A stretch of DNA of 64,000 nucleotides from Alentia gelatinosa (taxonomy: Eukaryota; Annelida; Polychaeta; Phyllodocida; Polynoidae). The stretch's first letter is position 1, and each line of letters starts with the position of its first letter. The notes beneath the pieces were generated by a model. It worked only from the letters and a program-made list of their open reading frames with translations, did no database searches and was not told the DNA's origin. Location: contig OX465583.1 of NCBI GenBank assembly GCA_950022655.1, positions 8,987,779 through 9,051,778 on the forward strand, in the 5' to 3' direction. Below are positions 26,604 to 38,600 of the stretch, one piece after another. A program made the translations under genes and the position numbers.

Positions 26604-27830
26604 AGCTCATTCCATTGCACCCCGTTGTTTGAATTTTTAGTATGTTAGTGATGTTTTATTAACGGTAAAGACATCGGCTGTATTACAATGGCTGAAAATA
26701 GGCCTTTCTTTACCATGAGCACAGAATACACGTGAAAGGTAACTAGACAATAAGGAACATAACAAATACTCCTCACTTGATAATTCATATATTCCTGACA
26801 ATTTAATGAGTGTATGTTTAACACTACTGGGATTGGCCTTTCTTTTTGCCTCATCCCCTGATTTAATCATTAATGAACCTTTCATATGTCAGTGTTACAT
26901 GATTTGGTTCTCTATCACGAACCAACTAGTTTGGCTGGTATGTAAATCTAGATCTAGATCTAGTAGCAATTAAGTCCTAGCGAATTTCAGCTCTATATCA
27001 TCCATAGTTAAGTGCAATGATATTAAGAATTGATTATGACTAGATCCAGATCTAGACTTATAATTGCGTACAGACACAGTAACCTTGCTTCCATATAATG
27101 ATATATTATCACTGCCCTATCTTTTACTTATCACATTCACGGTTGATAAGTTATGTTAATTGTTATTATGCCAATAAATACCGGTACCAAATTGAGGCTA
27201 ATATCAAATAATAATAGTGCATGTCATGTTAATTAGGTTATAAATGTAATGAATATTTCTTTGATAAAACAGTAATGACAAACCTAATAAATCCGGTTAG
27301 TTTAATCATGGGCAGTGTATCTCTAGAGCTTTATGTCCATAACCGTGTTTTAAATTTAGAGGTATATCGCCTATAATAGGCTATATCAATTATCATATAT
27401 GCTTAGCCTCGCATTTTACCAGAAGAGGTTAAACTCTATTAAACTTAAAGTAACGTCTACTTTTGGATTAAATCATTGATCATTCGATGGTACTGTAGTG
27501 TCTGTATATACCATAATTAATTGTAACCATTTTGTATACGATAAGTCTGCAGTATACTGTGTAGGCATTTGTAGCATCATTATTTATTGACAAGGATATC
27601 GGATACCCATACATATACTGAACTAGATCTACGTGTACATGTAGTCTACCATTGTAGAGCATAGGCTTCACTACTTGTGTGTCTGAATTCGGACAAGGAA
27701 AGGACACATCAAGACAGATATACTCACTTAATCATTGTCTCCCTTGCATCATGATATAATCCACCAAATGAAGTGACAATCCCGATATTAGTCCATATTC
27801 CAGCAAGTACTTATCAGTGATCGTTGTCAA
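26604..27830. other. No supported gene
   Basis: AT-rich sequence with an AGATCTAGATCTAG cluster at 26,950 and a related TCTAGACTTATAATTG at 27,050. The minus-strand ORFs here are short and have no recognisable content. Confidence 0.35.
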
Positions 27831-28013
27831 AGCTTGTCCATGTTTGTTTACAAAACGTCAACGCCACCTGTCAAACGTATTCGCGAATGTCGCTGCAGCC
27901 AACGAAAAGTCCGAACTAAAGTAATTCCGTACAGTTATCCGCTTCTGGGGTACAACTCGCATTGTCTGCACGTAAAGTGCGATCAATACATCTTTTCAGC
28001 TGTTGGAAACAAC

Positions 28014-28079
28014 TTGGGACGTGTTCCTTATGAGATATTCATAAACCGAAAGCACTTGCTTAGTTACGAGAGGAGCCAT
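28014..28079 (-). CDS. Candidate first coding exon, LYRM9-like
   Basis: A minus-strand ATG at 28,077-28,079 opens MAPLVTKQVLSVYEYLIR. This resembles the N-terminus of LYRM9-type proteins (MAPL followed by a Q/L-x-L-Y-R-x-L-L-R helix), with VYE where the LYR tripeptide is usual. The ATG lies in a locally GC- and CpG-rich stretch (27,840-28,200), as expected of a promoter/first exon. The frame meets a stop at 27,996, and the only nearby GT (CAA|GTTGTT at 28,013) is a weak donor. A plus-strand frame (27,840-28,109) is also open. Treat as a lead only. Confidence 0.28.
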
Positions 28080-28469
28080 GTTGTGACGTCTGTCCAGCGC
28101 GATCCATAACATGTGCTGTGACGCGGAACGGATCGAAGTAAATTGTTTCGCGCGCTGCCCTCTACACCGGATAACACCACGGCATTGCCAGACCCTGTCC
28201 TCCATTTATTTATTTATTAATTTTTTGATTTAAAAAAAAGAAGACTTTTCTATTTCTGGACAATAGGCCAGATCTTCTAATGGTAACACAGGTGTTTCAA
28301 TTATATTAACCTATTCATTTATATACATAAAAAAAAAATCTATTTATATATATTTCTTATTTCACTTAAAGCAAGTAGTAGGCCTACATCAAGCAATCTA
28401 CAGGTGTTTGGGGCTAAATATATGAACAAAATCAATTATATTATCCTATCATTTATATATTTTTTATTT

Positions 28470-28471
<2 letters not shown>

Positions 28472-28553
<82 letters not shown>
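28472..28553. repeat. (TA)n microsatellite
   Basis: About 40 TA units. The sequence on either side (TTATTTCACTTAAAGCAAG at 28,358 and 28,556) is duplicated, so the microsatellite lies in a local tandem duplication of roughly 200 bp. Confidence 0.95.
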
Positions 28554-28555
<2 letters not shown>

Positions 28556-28896
28556 TATTTCACTTAAAGCAAGGAGTACATCATGTAATTTACAAAAGTC
28601 ACCAGATTATAGGGGCTATGTTTTGTGGGATTCACAAGACATTGAATTACCGGACAAAGCTAAGCTAGCTATCACAAAAATAGGGTGAACAAAGTCTCTC
28701 ATACCTAATAAGCGGCCTCATCTAGATAAGTTAAACAATAGATTTAAACATGCTTTTGCGGTTTGCCTCCTGTAGACATCAAGTTGTTATCACATGTTTC
28801 TAGATTGAGCCAATCAATCCCACTGTATATTTATATACAATAACCTGTAACTGTATCCATTATTGTTTAATTCTGTAATCATTGGGATTGTGAAAC

Positions 28897-28938
28897 GAGG
28901 CGTGTGTCTGAGTCCCTGTACTCAGACACACGCCTGAG
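28897..28938. repeat. Perfect 16-bp-arm hairpin
   Basis: AGGCGTGTGTCTGAGT, a short loop CCCTGT, then ACTCAGACACACGCCT. The arms match exactly. There is no adjacent gene for it to terminate. Confidence 0.8.
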
Positions 28939-29803
28939 GAAAAAAATTTTCCTCAGAAATCACAGGGACATGAAATTAAATCCCCATACACCACTGATTT
29001 TTTAGGTTGAATTTTTTGGAAAACATAATTCTGTAATCATTAATTGATTAATTAATCATCCTATTTTCATCTCCATACTGCATACTGAATGTATGGATAA
29101 ATTCCCATTTCTCGGTATTGTTATGTCTCTCATCATCAAATTAATCCATTCCTGTTCATGTTGTTACAATACCTAGTACATTAGATGCTGAATTTGATTG
29201 TAATATTTTTATATGATATTAATATTGAGTACGAGTGAATAGCACAACCACTGAGAAAGTCAAGATGATATATGTAGCATTTATTACAATTTTAAATGAT
29301 ATATCCAGACACGATCTGGCCTAGATTGAAAGCCAAATGTAATGTTTAAATCTATGACCAATAAACAAATTTTGAAAAACAAAAACAAACCCACCAGGTT
29401 TTCGTTGTAGTATTGATAAGAAATAATTTATGGTTTTCAGTAAAAACGCCAAAGTATGACATTTATTGACAAACAAACAAACAACACACACAAAAAATAC
29501 GAAAAACAAACACACACAAACAAACAAAAAATCCACTAGAAACAACAGGAGATTAGATCTAGATCTAGGCATAAGAGGCCTATAAATAGACCTAGTTGTG
29601 ATTAGATTTACGGACTCTGTGCTCATTAATAGGGGCTGAGTCCTGGACTTAACCATAACCTCGTCAATCACATCGTAACTCCCACATATTATCGCCTCTA
29701 GATGCCAATTAGGATACAATTAAAATGACCTGTGAAGCTAATGCGCCTATACTAAACATCTAATTGGCATTTAAATTTGTGCTTAAAGAAGGGGTCAACC
29801 ACT
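28939..29803. other. AT-rich DNA, no gene supported
   Basis: The 132-codon minus frame at 29,321-29,719 is rich in F/V/L/C from AAAC-repeat sequence and has no domain. Confidence 0.35.
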
Positions 29804-30125
29804 TTATCCTACCCCTAATAAAAAACTCCATAGGCTTAATATTGGGTCACTGTATTCGGTCTGGAGTTCAGAAAAATGAAAAATATCGCTCTAGTGGGAT
29901 ACACTTGACAAATGACGTCATTTCTTAATGTAGAAGTAATTTAGACGGGCGAGGTAGGATAAATTCTAAACTAGACTCGAGTTTGTCATGTTATTGTTCA
30001 TTGCACGACGGCAAGATCGCGTATTACTGCTCTCGGCTTCCCCTCACGCAGTAATACACAATCTTGCCGTCATGCGATAAACAACTACATGACTAACTCT
30101 TGTTTAGTTTCTCTATAGTATACAA
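29804..30125 (+). mobile_element. Modular MITE (family F4)
   Basis: The module 29,804-29,962 runs TTATCCTACCCCTAATAAAA ... GAGGTAGGATAA. The hairpin to about 30,125 has arms GACGGCAAGATCGCGTATTA and its inverse around turn CTCGGCTTCCCCTCACG (30,032-30,048). Confidence 0.7.
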
Positions 30126-30407
30126 CCTGATCAATTCTTGCCTGATCAATTGCAAACTCATTGAGCGATTGGCCTATAGGGCCTACTTTGTTGCACTTAT
30201 TAGGCTAGAAAAAACCAACAACAATTAATTACAAGACAAGGCTGGTTTTCATTATGAACAATATAAGCTGCTAAACATTATCTATCAGAGTTAAACATGT
30301 GTTTGCTTGTATTTTTATGTTTACTCTAAATAAAAGAAGTTTGATAACAAATATCTAGCCTGTTTTGTGGCTTGCAATCTATGAATTGAGGCAGATATTG
30401 TAGACTT

Positions 30408-30510
30408 CACCCCCCCCCCCCCCCACCCCACTCTCCCGTCCCCACTTCCAAAGGCGGGAACTTTGCCCAAAGCCCTTGGATAAACTCCACCCCCCCCCCC
30501 CCCCCCCACC
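30408..30510. repeat. Two C homopolymer tracts
   Basis: C runs of about 15 and 18 bases sit 65 bp apart, each followed by ACCCCA/ACCACG. They look like slippage-prone tracts; the glycine-rich minus ORF there is an artefact. Confidence 0.9.
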
Positions 30511-30913
30511 ACGCGGACATTTTGCTCAGGCTGCAAGTCACTGCTATTCACCACTAGATTGGCAACCAACCCCTGTCTCGGATTGCATAGCTGGGAACTG
30601 CAAATAATTACCTCTGAATAAAAATTTAGTCCATAAGATAATCTACAAGCTGTATTCTATGGGGTTTTATGAGGTACAACCACAGCACCTCTAGCACGTT
30701 TACCAAATGCTTCATCTGTTCAGGTACCCTCTCCCACCAAGACCACCAGAACTGTAGGTGGGAGTAAGGGTGGAATCCTCACCTGAATCTTGTAACAGGT
30801 GAAGTTATGTAAGAGAAGCCAACCCTCAGTTCAATCAGCGAGCACATAATCGTGGATTTAATAACTCAGGCCAGCTTCTCGGTCTATAAATAGCTCAGCA
30901 GGCGAGACTGACC

Positions 30914-31045
30914 GCCCACATTTTAGACTTGCTCAAGTCTTTGGTTAGGAATATATTCATTGAATGATTAAACCAAGTCAGGATAAATTACAGGTTAAGG
31001 AATATATATGGATACTTCCCTGACTGGCCCAGGGATCAAAGTCCA
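30914..31045. repeat. Dispersed repeat shared with 10,921-11,040
   Basis: Begins TAGACTTGCTCAAGTCTTTG and ends CTGACTGGCCCAGGGATCAA. Both copies start with the palindrome GACTTGCTCAAGTC and end with ATCAAAGNCTTGCCCA-like sequence, so this could be a small element of about 125 bp. Confidence 0.65.
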
Positions 31046-31059
31046 GTGGTTGAGGTGGA

Positions 31060-31357
31060 GGTTTAAGAAAGAAACCAACAAGTTTTGGTCAAAGTCGTCG
31101 CTTTTCCATGAGTTTGATGTGGAGTGATATGAATGAGGCGACAGCTGAATGAATAACATTGGCATTCAAACGAGTTGGAGAACATTGACTTTGACCAAAA
31201 CGAGTTGTTTTCTGTATTCATCTCACCCCTGACCACACTAGAAGAATGGATGATTCACAGGACCATGGACAATAGATTGCACTACGCAAGTCTAGGGTAA
31301 TGGAGAATGAGTTAACAATGTTAATCCTAAGTGACAAAAATAGCAGGGATGAGATAA
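31060..31357 (-). mobile_element. Modular MITE (family F1)
   Basis: The hairpin has turn GAGGCGACAGCTGAATGA (31,135-31,152). The module 31,217-31,357 (TCATCTCACCCCTGACC ... GGATGAGATAA) follows directly. It is the mirror image of 31,775-32,075. Confidence 0.7.
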
Positions 31358-31358
31358 A

Positions 31359-31730
31359 TACACAATATTGACTGGTTTCAGATACGCACGGTATTATACT
31401 CCAGGAAGTTGACACATAGTAATATCCGAACACATGCGAGGATATTGCACAATGGCAACTCCGAGGAATATACTACCACTTTTATCTGAAACCAGTCTAT
31501 AGTGTATTTATCATTCACCTTTTCCTGACAAATGGGGTACTGATATTAGTTCATTTAGGTAGGCACACGTTTTTTCATACATACTATTTTTCCGTATGCG
31601 CCGGATTTTGCAGCCCGCAGCATACAATATATCTGTATGCTCCGGATATGTAGATACACGCTACCCATGTGTTTTCTGTGGACACTATATATTAGATGGA
31701 TATATCTGTATGTTACAGGTATGTAGATAC
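31359..31730 (+). mobile_element. Foldback element, uninterrupted copy
   Basis: ACACAATATTGACTGGTTTC at the left and GAAACCAGTCTATAGTGTAT at about 31,489-31,507 are inverted. The shared tail continues to about 31,730 with two copies of a TGTAGATACACGC ... CCATGTGTTTTCTGTGGACA unit. It shows the empty-site form of the locus at 2,733-3,590. Confidence 0.65.
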
Positions 31731-31774
31731 ACGCAACCCATGTGTTTTCTATGGACACTATGTATCATGTAGCT

Positions 31775-32075
31775 TTATCTCACCCGTGGAATAAATGTCC
31801 ATAGGCTTATCATTGGGATCTCGTTCTCCATGTCCCTTCAAGTATTGCAGTCCGTTCTCAATGGTCTATATCCTGTTTGTTGCCCATTCATTTAGTGTGT
31901 ACAGGGGTAAGATAAATACAGAAGCAACTCGTTTTGGCCAAAGAAGTCATTCTCCAACTCGTGTGAATGCTACGTGATATTCACTCGGCTTTCGCCCCGC
32001 TCATATCACTCCGCATCAAACTCGTGGAGAACGACGGCTTTGACCAAAACTTGTTGGTTTCTTCTTTAATATCTG
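31775..32075 (+). mobile_element. Modular MITE (family F1)
   Basis: The module 31,775-31,915 (TTATCTCACCCGTGG ... GGGGTAAGATAA) is followed by a hairpin with turn TCACTCGGCTTTCGCCCC (31,981-31,998) and arms GAAGTCATTCTCCAACTCGT and inverse. Confidence 0.7.
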
Positions 32076-32425
32076 CATGTTACGGGTATGTAGATACATG
32101 CTGTCCATGCGTTTTCTATGGACACTATGTATCAGGTGGATAATAAAGGGGCAGGGGTAAAGGAGGCATACTGGGAGGCAGTGGTGGAGCGTAGGACACT
32201 GCAGGGACTGAGGGCAGTCTACACCCCCCACTATATCCGTTCTGCTCCGTATAACGTGCGCATTAAAAGCACGAGTTTGCTCTGGTGGCCAGTGTATGGA
32301 AGTTCCCGATGTAGTACGGCCAATTGTCACCAGACGGCCTCGCAGTTCGTGCTTCACCATGCCGCCCGAAGCGCCTCCGAGTGGTCGGGAAAGAGGCTAC
32401 AGGGGCTCTTTGATAACCCACGCTA

Positions 32426-32745
32426 TAGGGAGCCAAAGGGAACTCACTAAAACGGCAGATACACCATTTTCGGTGGCCAGTAAGAACGAGGCTTAGTGCT
32501 AAACCTATGGGGTTTTTGTTACTTTTGAAGTGTAGTTTACTGCTATCGTGTCTGAATAACTCTGTCTCATAGCTACGATGACAGTTGTTAAGTTTATAAA
32601 AAAAAATGGATCTAAAAGATTGAAGAATGACACATATAATCTCGAACCTACATAGTCAAAGTACTGAGCGCCTATATCCTGAAATGGTGTTTTGTAAACG
32701 GGTATCTGTGGTTTCAGCAGGTTCACTTTGGCTCCCTATTGAAAC
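32426..32745. mobile_element. Small inverted-repeat element
   Basis: CTATAGGGAGCCAAAGGGAA at the left and TTCACTTTGGCTCCCTATTG at the right end are inverted. Arms of about 50-60 bp include AGATACACCATTTTC and its counterpart. The interior is AT-rich. Confidence 0.5.
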
Positions 32746-32759
32746 TCGATGGGACACTA

Positions 32760-33047
32760 TAGAAGAAACCGATGAAAGTTAGGGGTCAGAGCTCGTATCT
32801 GATCAAGTTTGTATCGCGTAGTAATTCACAAGGCCAAGCCACATGAATTATGTAGCGATTCAAACAAGATGGGATCGAGCTCTGATCCTAAACTTGAATG
32901 AGTTTCTTTAGTATCTCCCCCTTCACATTGACTTAAGGGCTAACATTTGTGACATAATCCCCTATTGGATATTTTACCTAAATATATCTCATGGGTGTGG
33001 GACTGTGTTGTTAAGTCTTTGGGGAAAATATACCAGGGGTGAGATAA
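32760..33047 (+). mobile_element. Modular MITE (family F3)
   Basis: The hairpin has AGCTCGTATCTGATCAAGTT arms and turn AAGGCCAAGCCACATGAA (32,830-32,847). The module 32,912-33,047 (TATCTCCCCCTTCAC ... GGGGTGAGATAA) follows. Same family as 3,865-4,196. Confidence 0.65.
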
Positions 33048-33834
33048 ACTCTCTGACCATAAACTTTCATAGGTTTCCCTACTCTGGGACTCCAGTAGCC
33101 TCAAGACAGAACACCTTTTACTGCACTTCAATTATATACACACCTCTGATGCCATCATCATATTCAGCACATACTACACACACCTGTATAGACTTTTCTC
33201 GACCATATTTTCAAAAGTTTTTTGTTTTTGTTTATTGGTCACGAATCCAAATTTGCATTTGATTTTCAACCATAGCTATACATTCCTTGAGTGTCTCATT
33301 TCAATATATGGTACAAGAAGCATGGATATAGGCCTCCAATTCCCTGGGCCTTTGTTTTCACCTGATTTAGGGAGAACAGTTATATTTCCAAATTTCCACT
33401 TGTGTGGAAAAACTCCCAAAACGCATCGATCATTGTTTCATATACTACTGCGTGGTTATGTAACTGCTCACCACATCTGTTATATACCTGTGCCAGTATG
33501 TTACACAAATACCAACCTTTGCTAGGGTATTGGTATTAAATATATACTGGCACAGTATGGTGGTATAAAATGATGTACCACCCTACTTTGAATACAAATT
33601 CTGATTGGCAGAAAAAAATTGCACTGACCTACTTAGGAAGTGCTGGCAGTGACTTGCACAAGGATCACAGGAGTTGAAGGGAAAAAAAGAGTAAAAATGT
33701 GCTTGGAGCATATGTTCTGTGCTTAAAATGTCAAGAGATATACCAGCACACTTTGATCGAATCTACCTCGGACGTTGTCATATTTCCTTATGTAATTCAT
33801 CAAATACCTATATTTGATGGTATATAATAAAATA

Positions 33835-33975
33835 AAAATGTATTACCTTACTGGTACATACTCACATATCTTGTTTCTTTTGATAAAAATATTCCACTTG
33901 CTCTGTGAGCTCGTGGAATATTTTTATCGAAAGAAACGCGGTATGTGAGTATGTACCAGTAAGGTATATACATTT
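33835..33975. repeat. Near-perfect hairpin with 64-bp arms
   Basis: AAAATGTATTACCTTACTGG ... TAAAAATATTCCAC (33,835-33,898) is mirrored by GTGGAATATTTTTATCGAAA ... CAGTAAGGTATATACATTTT (33,911-33,975). The 12-base turn is TTGCTCTGTGAG. Only a few mismatches are seen. Confidence 0.85.
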
Positions 33976-34413
33976 TATCTTAATACCTATCATAAATTGT
34001 AGTTTCACATTCATTCTGCAATTTTACCTATTTACTTAAATTTCCTTCCCTCATTGTGTTGTGCCTTTCCGCACCATAGCATCCTGTTACCATGGGAACA
34101 GGTTTGTTGTTACACTTTTTCTGGGAAATAAAAACAAGCATCAGATTCAGATTCCTGAGGCCTAGCATGGCCAATCCTATTCAGTAGATTTTCGTGTGTC
34201 ATTGGGACCCATTTTTTGCAGGCCATTTATTCCTCTACTAATATTTTTGTACCCTGAATCCGGGAAAGGAACATCAGAAATATATGTGTTCCACTGAGAA
34301 GAAAAGACGCCACCATGTGCCTTAATTCCATACAGACAAACACGAAAAAAAGTCATTTCAACAAGAAAAGGAGGTTACCATGCACTGTTATGACTGCGAC
34401 AAAAAAGACAACA

Positions 34414-34712
34414 GGGACCTGTTTCAGTAGTCTCGTGACATTAGGCCTAGACAGACATCAACAGCGGCACCAACAGTGCAAGCAACAGCGAAAAAAGATT
34501 AGCAAATATCCGAAGATCGAAGTGGCCAATCTTCTTCATATTTGGGAAGATTATAGATTATATGCATCCCCTACTCATATTAAAGTGTTGTTGCTTAATT
34601 CTTACGAGAAGTGAGTGAAACTCCATGTGTCATCTACTGCAATCTTGTGATCTGTCCGTATGGTGTCACAGACGCCATCTAGACATGTCACGAAACTACT
34701 GAAACAGGTCCC
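34414..34712. mobile_element. MITE family T, copy 1 (29-bp TIRs)
   Basis: Terminal inverted repeats start GGGACCTGTTTCAGTAG and extend through CTCGTGACAT. The 299-bp element has no transposase. It matches 42,616-42,913 along its whole length. A plus ORF across it is incidental. Confidence 0.8.
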
Positions 34713-34734
34713 AGTGATCTCCAAAGTACCTTAA

Positions 34735-35300
34735 AGCCAAATTTTTTCATAAGGGAAGCATACCATTGAATAATAGAGGGAAACTTTGTTCCGGTGAGCA
34801 AAGGTTCAAAGTTACGAGGTGAGGACCGGAAAATTACTGCCCAAGGCGTCAGCCGCGGGCAGTAATTAATAGTTAAATTAATAGTTAATTAATAAGTAAT
34901 AGTTAAAGCCAAATTTTTTCATAAGGGAAGCATACCATTGAATAATAACGATTCCTATTTTCCCATTTCCGAACAGTCTATAATTACATACTGCTACTGG
35001 GGGTGCAGTAATTAGGAGTTATGTAGTGAGGGTGATGTTGTCGTCCTGGGCTGATCACGTGATATAAAGAGCGCCGGGACGAAAATATAGCTATTGCTGT
35101 TACTCGATAAGGGTGGCCATTTTAGGGGGGGGGGGGCTATTATAGGTAAAGAAATAACCATTTTATCGATATTTGAAGGTATTTGAAGGTTTCCCTCTAT
35201 TCCTTAATGGTTTGCTTCCCTTATGAAAAAAATTTGAATTTAACTTTGAAACTTTGCTCACAGGAACATAGTTTCCCTCTATTCGATTGTGTGTGACGAA
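34735..35300. mobile_element. Foldback element
   Basis: AAATTTTTTCATAAGGGAAG (34,740 and again 34,910) is mirrored by CTTCCCTTATGAAAAAAATT at about 35,213. AGAGGGAAACTTTGTTCC is mirrored by GGAACATAGTTTCCCTCT near the right end. The interior includes a G12 tract at 35,126. Confidence 0.55.
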
Positions 35301-35670
35301 AACATAACTAAATTGATGGCCACTCGAGAGGCAACTGGTACCCCTTTGCTTAGATATTCTTAATTCATGTTTCTGCCTGATGTATGCTTCCCTGTGGAGT
35401 CTAGGTACTTAGACACGGCCCATCCAACGATACCCTGCCAACACACATGCTCTGAAATAGTCTGTGTTCAGCCTCGCTAAATAACAGTCCACTCCCAACG
35501 GCCTAGATTCCTCGCCGACGTATTTCGCACATGCGTATGAGTAATACTTGTGACCCGACTAGACATGACATGGGCACGTCTGGCTGACCATCACCCATAG
35601 ACACTGTCAGATACGTCCAAGAGTGTCAATTACGTTTACATATCAACTTTGGATTGTCAGTTTATCAGCT

Positions 35671-38600
35671 ATGGATACACCGGACGGAGGGTAAGTACTC
35701 CTTTAACGGATATCACACACTGTAATCATGGTATGCAGAAGTGTCATTAAGAAGTCTATATAAGGAGAGAACACTCCTACATGTACATGAATTTACTATA
35801 TATACCCATGCCGTATTTACTGTAAATACGTACCATTTTGACATATAACGTAAAAATACTGTGCGGACCACTGGTCCGTACACTAAAATACGGACCACCT
35901 TGCCAAACACGTTTATTAACATATCGGTTGTTAAAAATTAAATTAATGATTTAAATTTTTTTTGGGGGTATATAGTAAATATATAACGTCCAACTATGCT
36001 TGTACAAATCACAGAACTCGATGATAATTTACGGAACTGTGATAATGTGAAATTTATGATAATGTACGGAACTCGGCATAAATGCCTCGTTCCGTACAAA
36101 CCGTAAATTACCATCTCGTTCTGTGACTTGTACAGCATGGTCAGGACGTGCTATATAATTACAAACACTTTAGTATAAAAGCTGTAGTTATACAGAAGAA
36201 CCTGACCATGCTGTACATGCTACGAAACGAGATGGGTAATTTTTTTTTTACGGAACGAGCGCGAGTTCCATAAATAACATCAATTCCCATCGAGTTTTGC
36301 AGCATGTACAAACATGGTGGGTCGTTGTGTATTTAATTCATACCCACAAATAATAAGATGTTACCATATATTGGCATAGAAGACATGTCAACGTGAAAGT
36401 TCACACACTGCTGACGTTTCAAATGTGTTCAGTATGATAATTTATCCTACCCCTAATAAAAAACCGCCATAGACTTAACATAGGGAAATTTTATGTGGCA
36501 GGCCGTGACATAAAGTGTTTTTTTCTGCCACTAGAGTAATAACAATATTGACTAATCAGAGAGCAGGATGTCAGCTACTATGAAAAAAAGTTCTGTTGGT
36601 CATTGACTCAATATTTATCTCTTAGTAATACAAAAGCATAGACGAGGTAGGATAAATACGAAACCGAACTCAAGTTAGACTTGTCAATGTCTATGCCACT
36701 CTGGTCAGGTCTGCTCCTCACTACACTCGGCTACGCCTCGTGTAGTAATACACGACCTTCCGTTGTGGCATAAATATTGTTAAGTCTAACTCTCGTTCGG
36801 TTTCTACTAAGTACTGCACAGGGTTCAATGTACAATTCATACGGACTAGCAGTATGTAATTATCAAATATACTGCATGGGAATATAATAATACTAAGACA
36901 GAAACTGATGAGAGCTCGGTCTGTGTCCTCGTTCGCCATCGAGTTTGGAGTACATAGTAATATGAACGAGGTGAGAGCCAAGTGAATATTCCAAAGCACT
37001 CCAAACGAAATGGTGAATGGGGACTCAGGTTAAGCACGAATATGTTTCTGATTTTATCTTAGCCCGGAAATATTTATGTTTTTGATTTTATATTAGCCTG
37101 TGAATATTTATCTGTTTATCGCCAACAATCAACTATCTTTAAGCGAACAAGCTTGAATATTATTAAACGATAACCCTCATACAAGGCCTCCTTGTAACCT
37201 CTACTTTCATTGGCAAACTTTATTTAACAGGCCCCTAGGAGTATCTGCACATCCCTGGCTAACACTATATTGAGATCATAAAAGGATCTTCATACTATAC
37301 AAGGGAACAGGAAAAGGGATCTTATGGATCCCTGACCCTAGGTTTATCAAAGTTCTTGTGTCTTTGAGATGGAGAATTTTAAAGGGCTGATAAAAAAGAT
37401 TTCTAAAAAAACAAACCCAAACCCTTAATATATCAAAATTAACAAGCTATGTAGCACATACGAAATCAATAAAAAATTATGTAGATGTGGGACCATTTCC
37501 CTCATCATACCTTAAAGAATGCCCCCCTCCTATAATGTTTGGGATCTCCCTACGCTCCTGTTATAAAGGTCAAATTCATTACAGCCTATGTATACGTTCT
37601 GCACGGCGTTACGTTAGAACAGTAGTAGATTAGGTCACTGACATACATCCAGATGCACAGTTGCCAAAGATCTATGACAAATTAGGAATCACTTTGGTAT
37701 CGTGGCACCCTCATGAGACACAACATCCACACACAAATATATATTTTTGTTGAACCAGGTTCACAAATACATCTTCCATCCCCCGATGTGGTACCACTCC
37801 ATATCCCTGGATAAAGAAGATGAGGCTATAGTTGGGCTAATAAAACTTTAATGAATTTTGTGGATAACATTTTTGATAGACCTTATTTATATGATGCGAT
37901 GTGATTAGGTTTTGTTATCAAATGTATAGATTATATCACAAAACCAACAACTCCTGATTTTTAATTGAAGGTTGTATTTAATGATACTTGTTGCTTATAC
38001 ATGAGTTTTGACACAACGTTTCGGCCAATGTTGGCCTTCTTCAGGTGTACATACTCTCTCATCTAATGATTCAGAGCTCTAATAACCAAACTGCGCCGAA
38101 AAGTCGAGTCAGACTCTGATATAACTGAACATTACGACGATTTATTATAATAACTATTGACAATTAACAGATTAAGGGTTCAAAATTATACGCACTGTTA
38201 GCTTGATCGCCAAAAATGAAGAACAGAAGCACACCAAAGAAGATATAATGTAGTAACTATGTAGTATGTATGTAAACACAAGTATTGTAACTTTCTTGCT
38301 CCAATGTACTTCAGTGCTTGTAGAAGGAGAGTATGTATTTTTCATGATATGAGTTTGTCACGAAATGACTTTGTCCACAAAATGACTTTGTCCATGGAAT
38401 GACTTTCACAAAATGATTTTTTCACAAAATGACTGTCACGAAATGATTTGTGATTTTGCGAAAGTAATTTTGAGAAGAAAAAAAGCCATTTCATAGGATG
38501 AAATGATAGTTGATATATCTACATGTGATTCTGTTAAACGGAATGAGTAATTGACCGATTCCGTGGACGGAATATAGGCGAAATGCGGTGCAGTGTGTGA

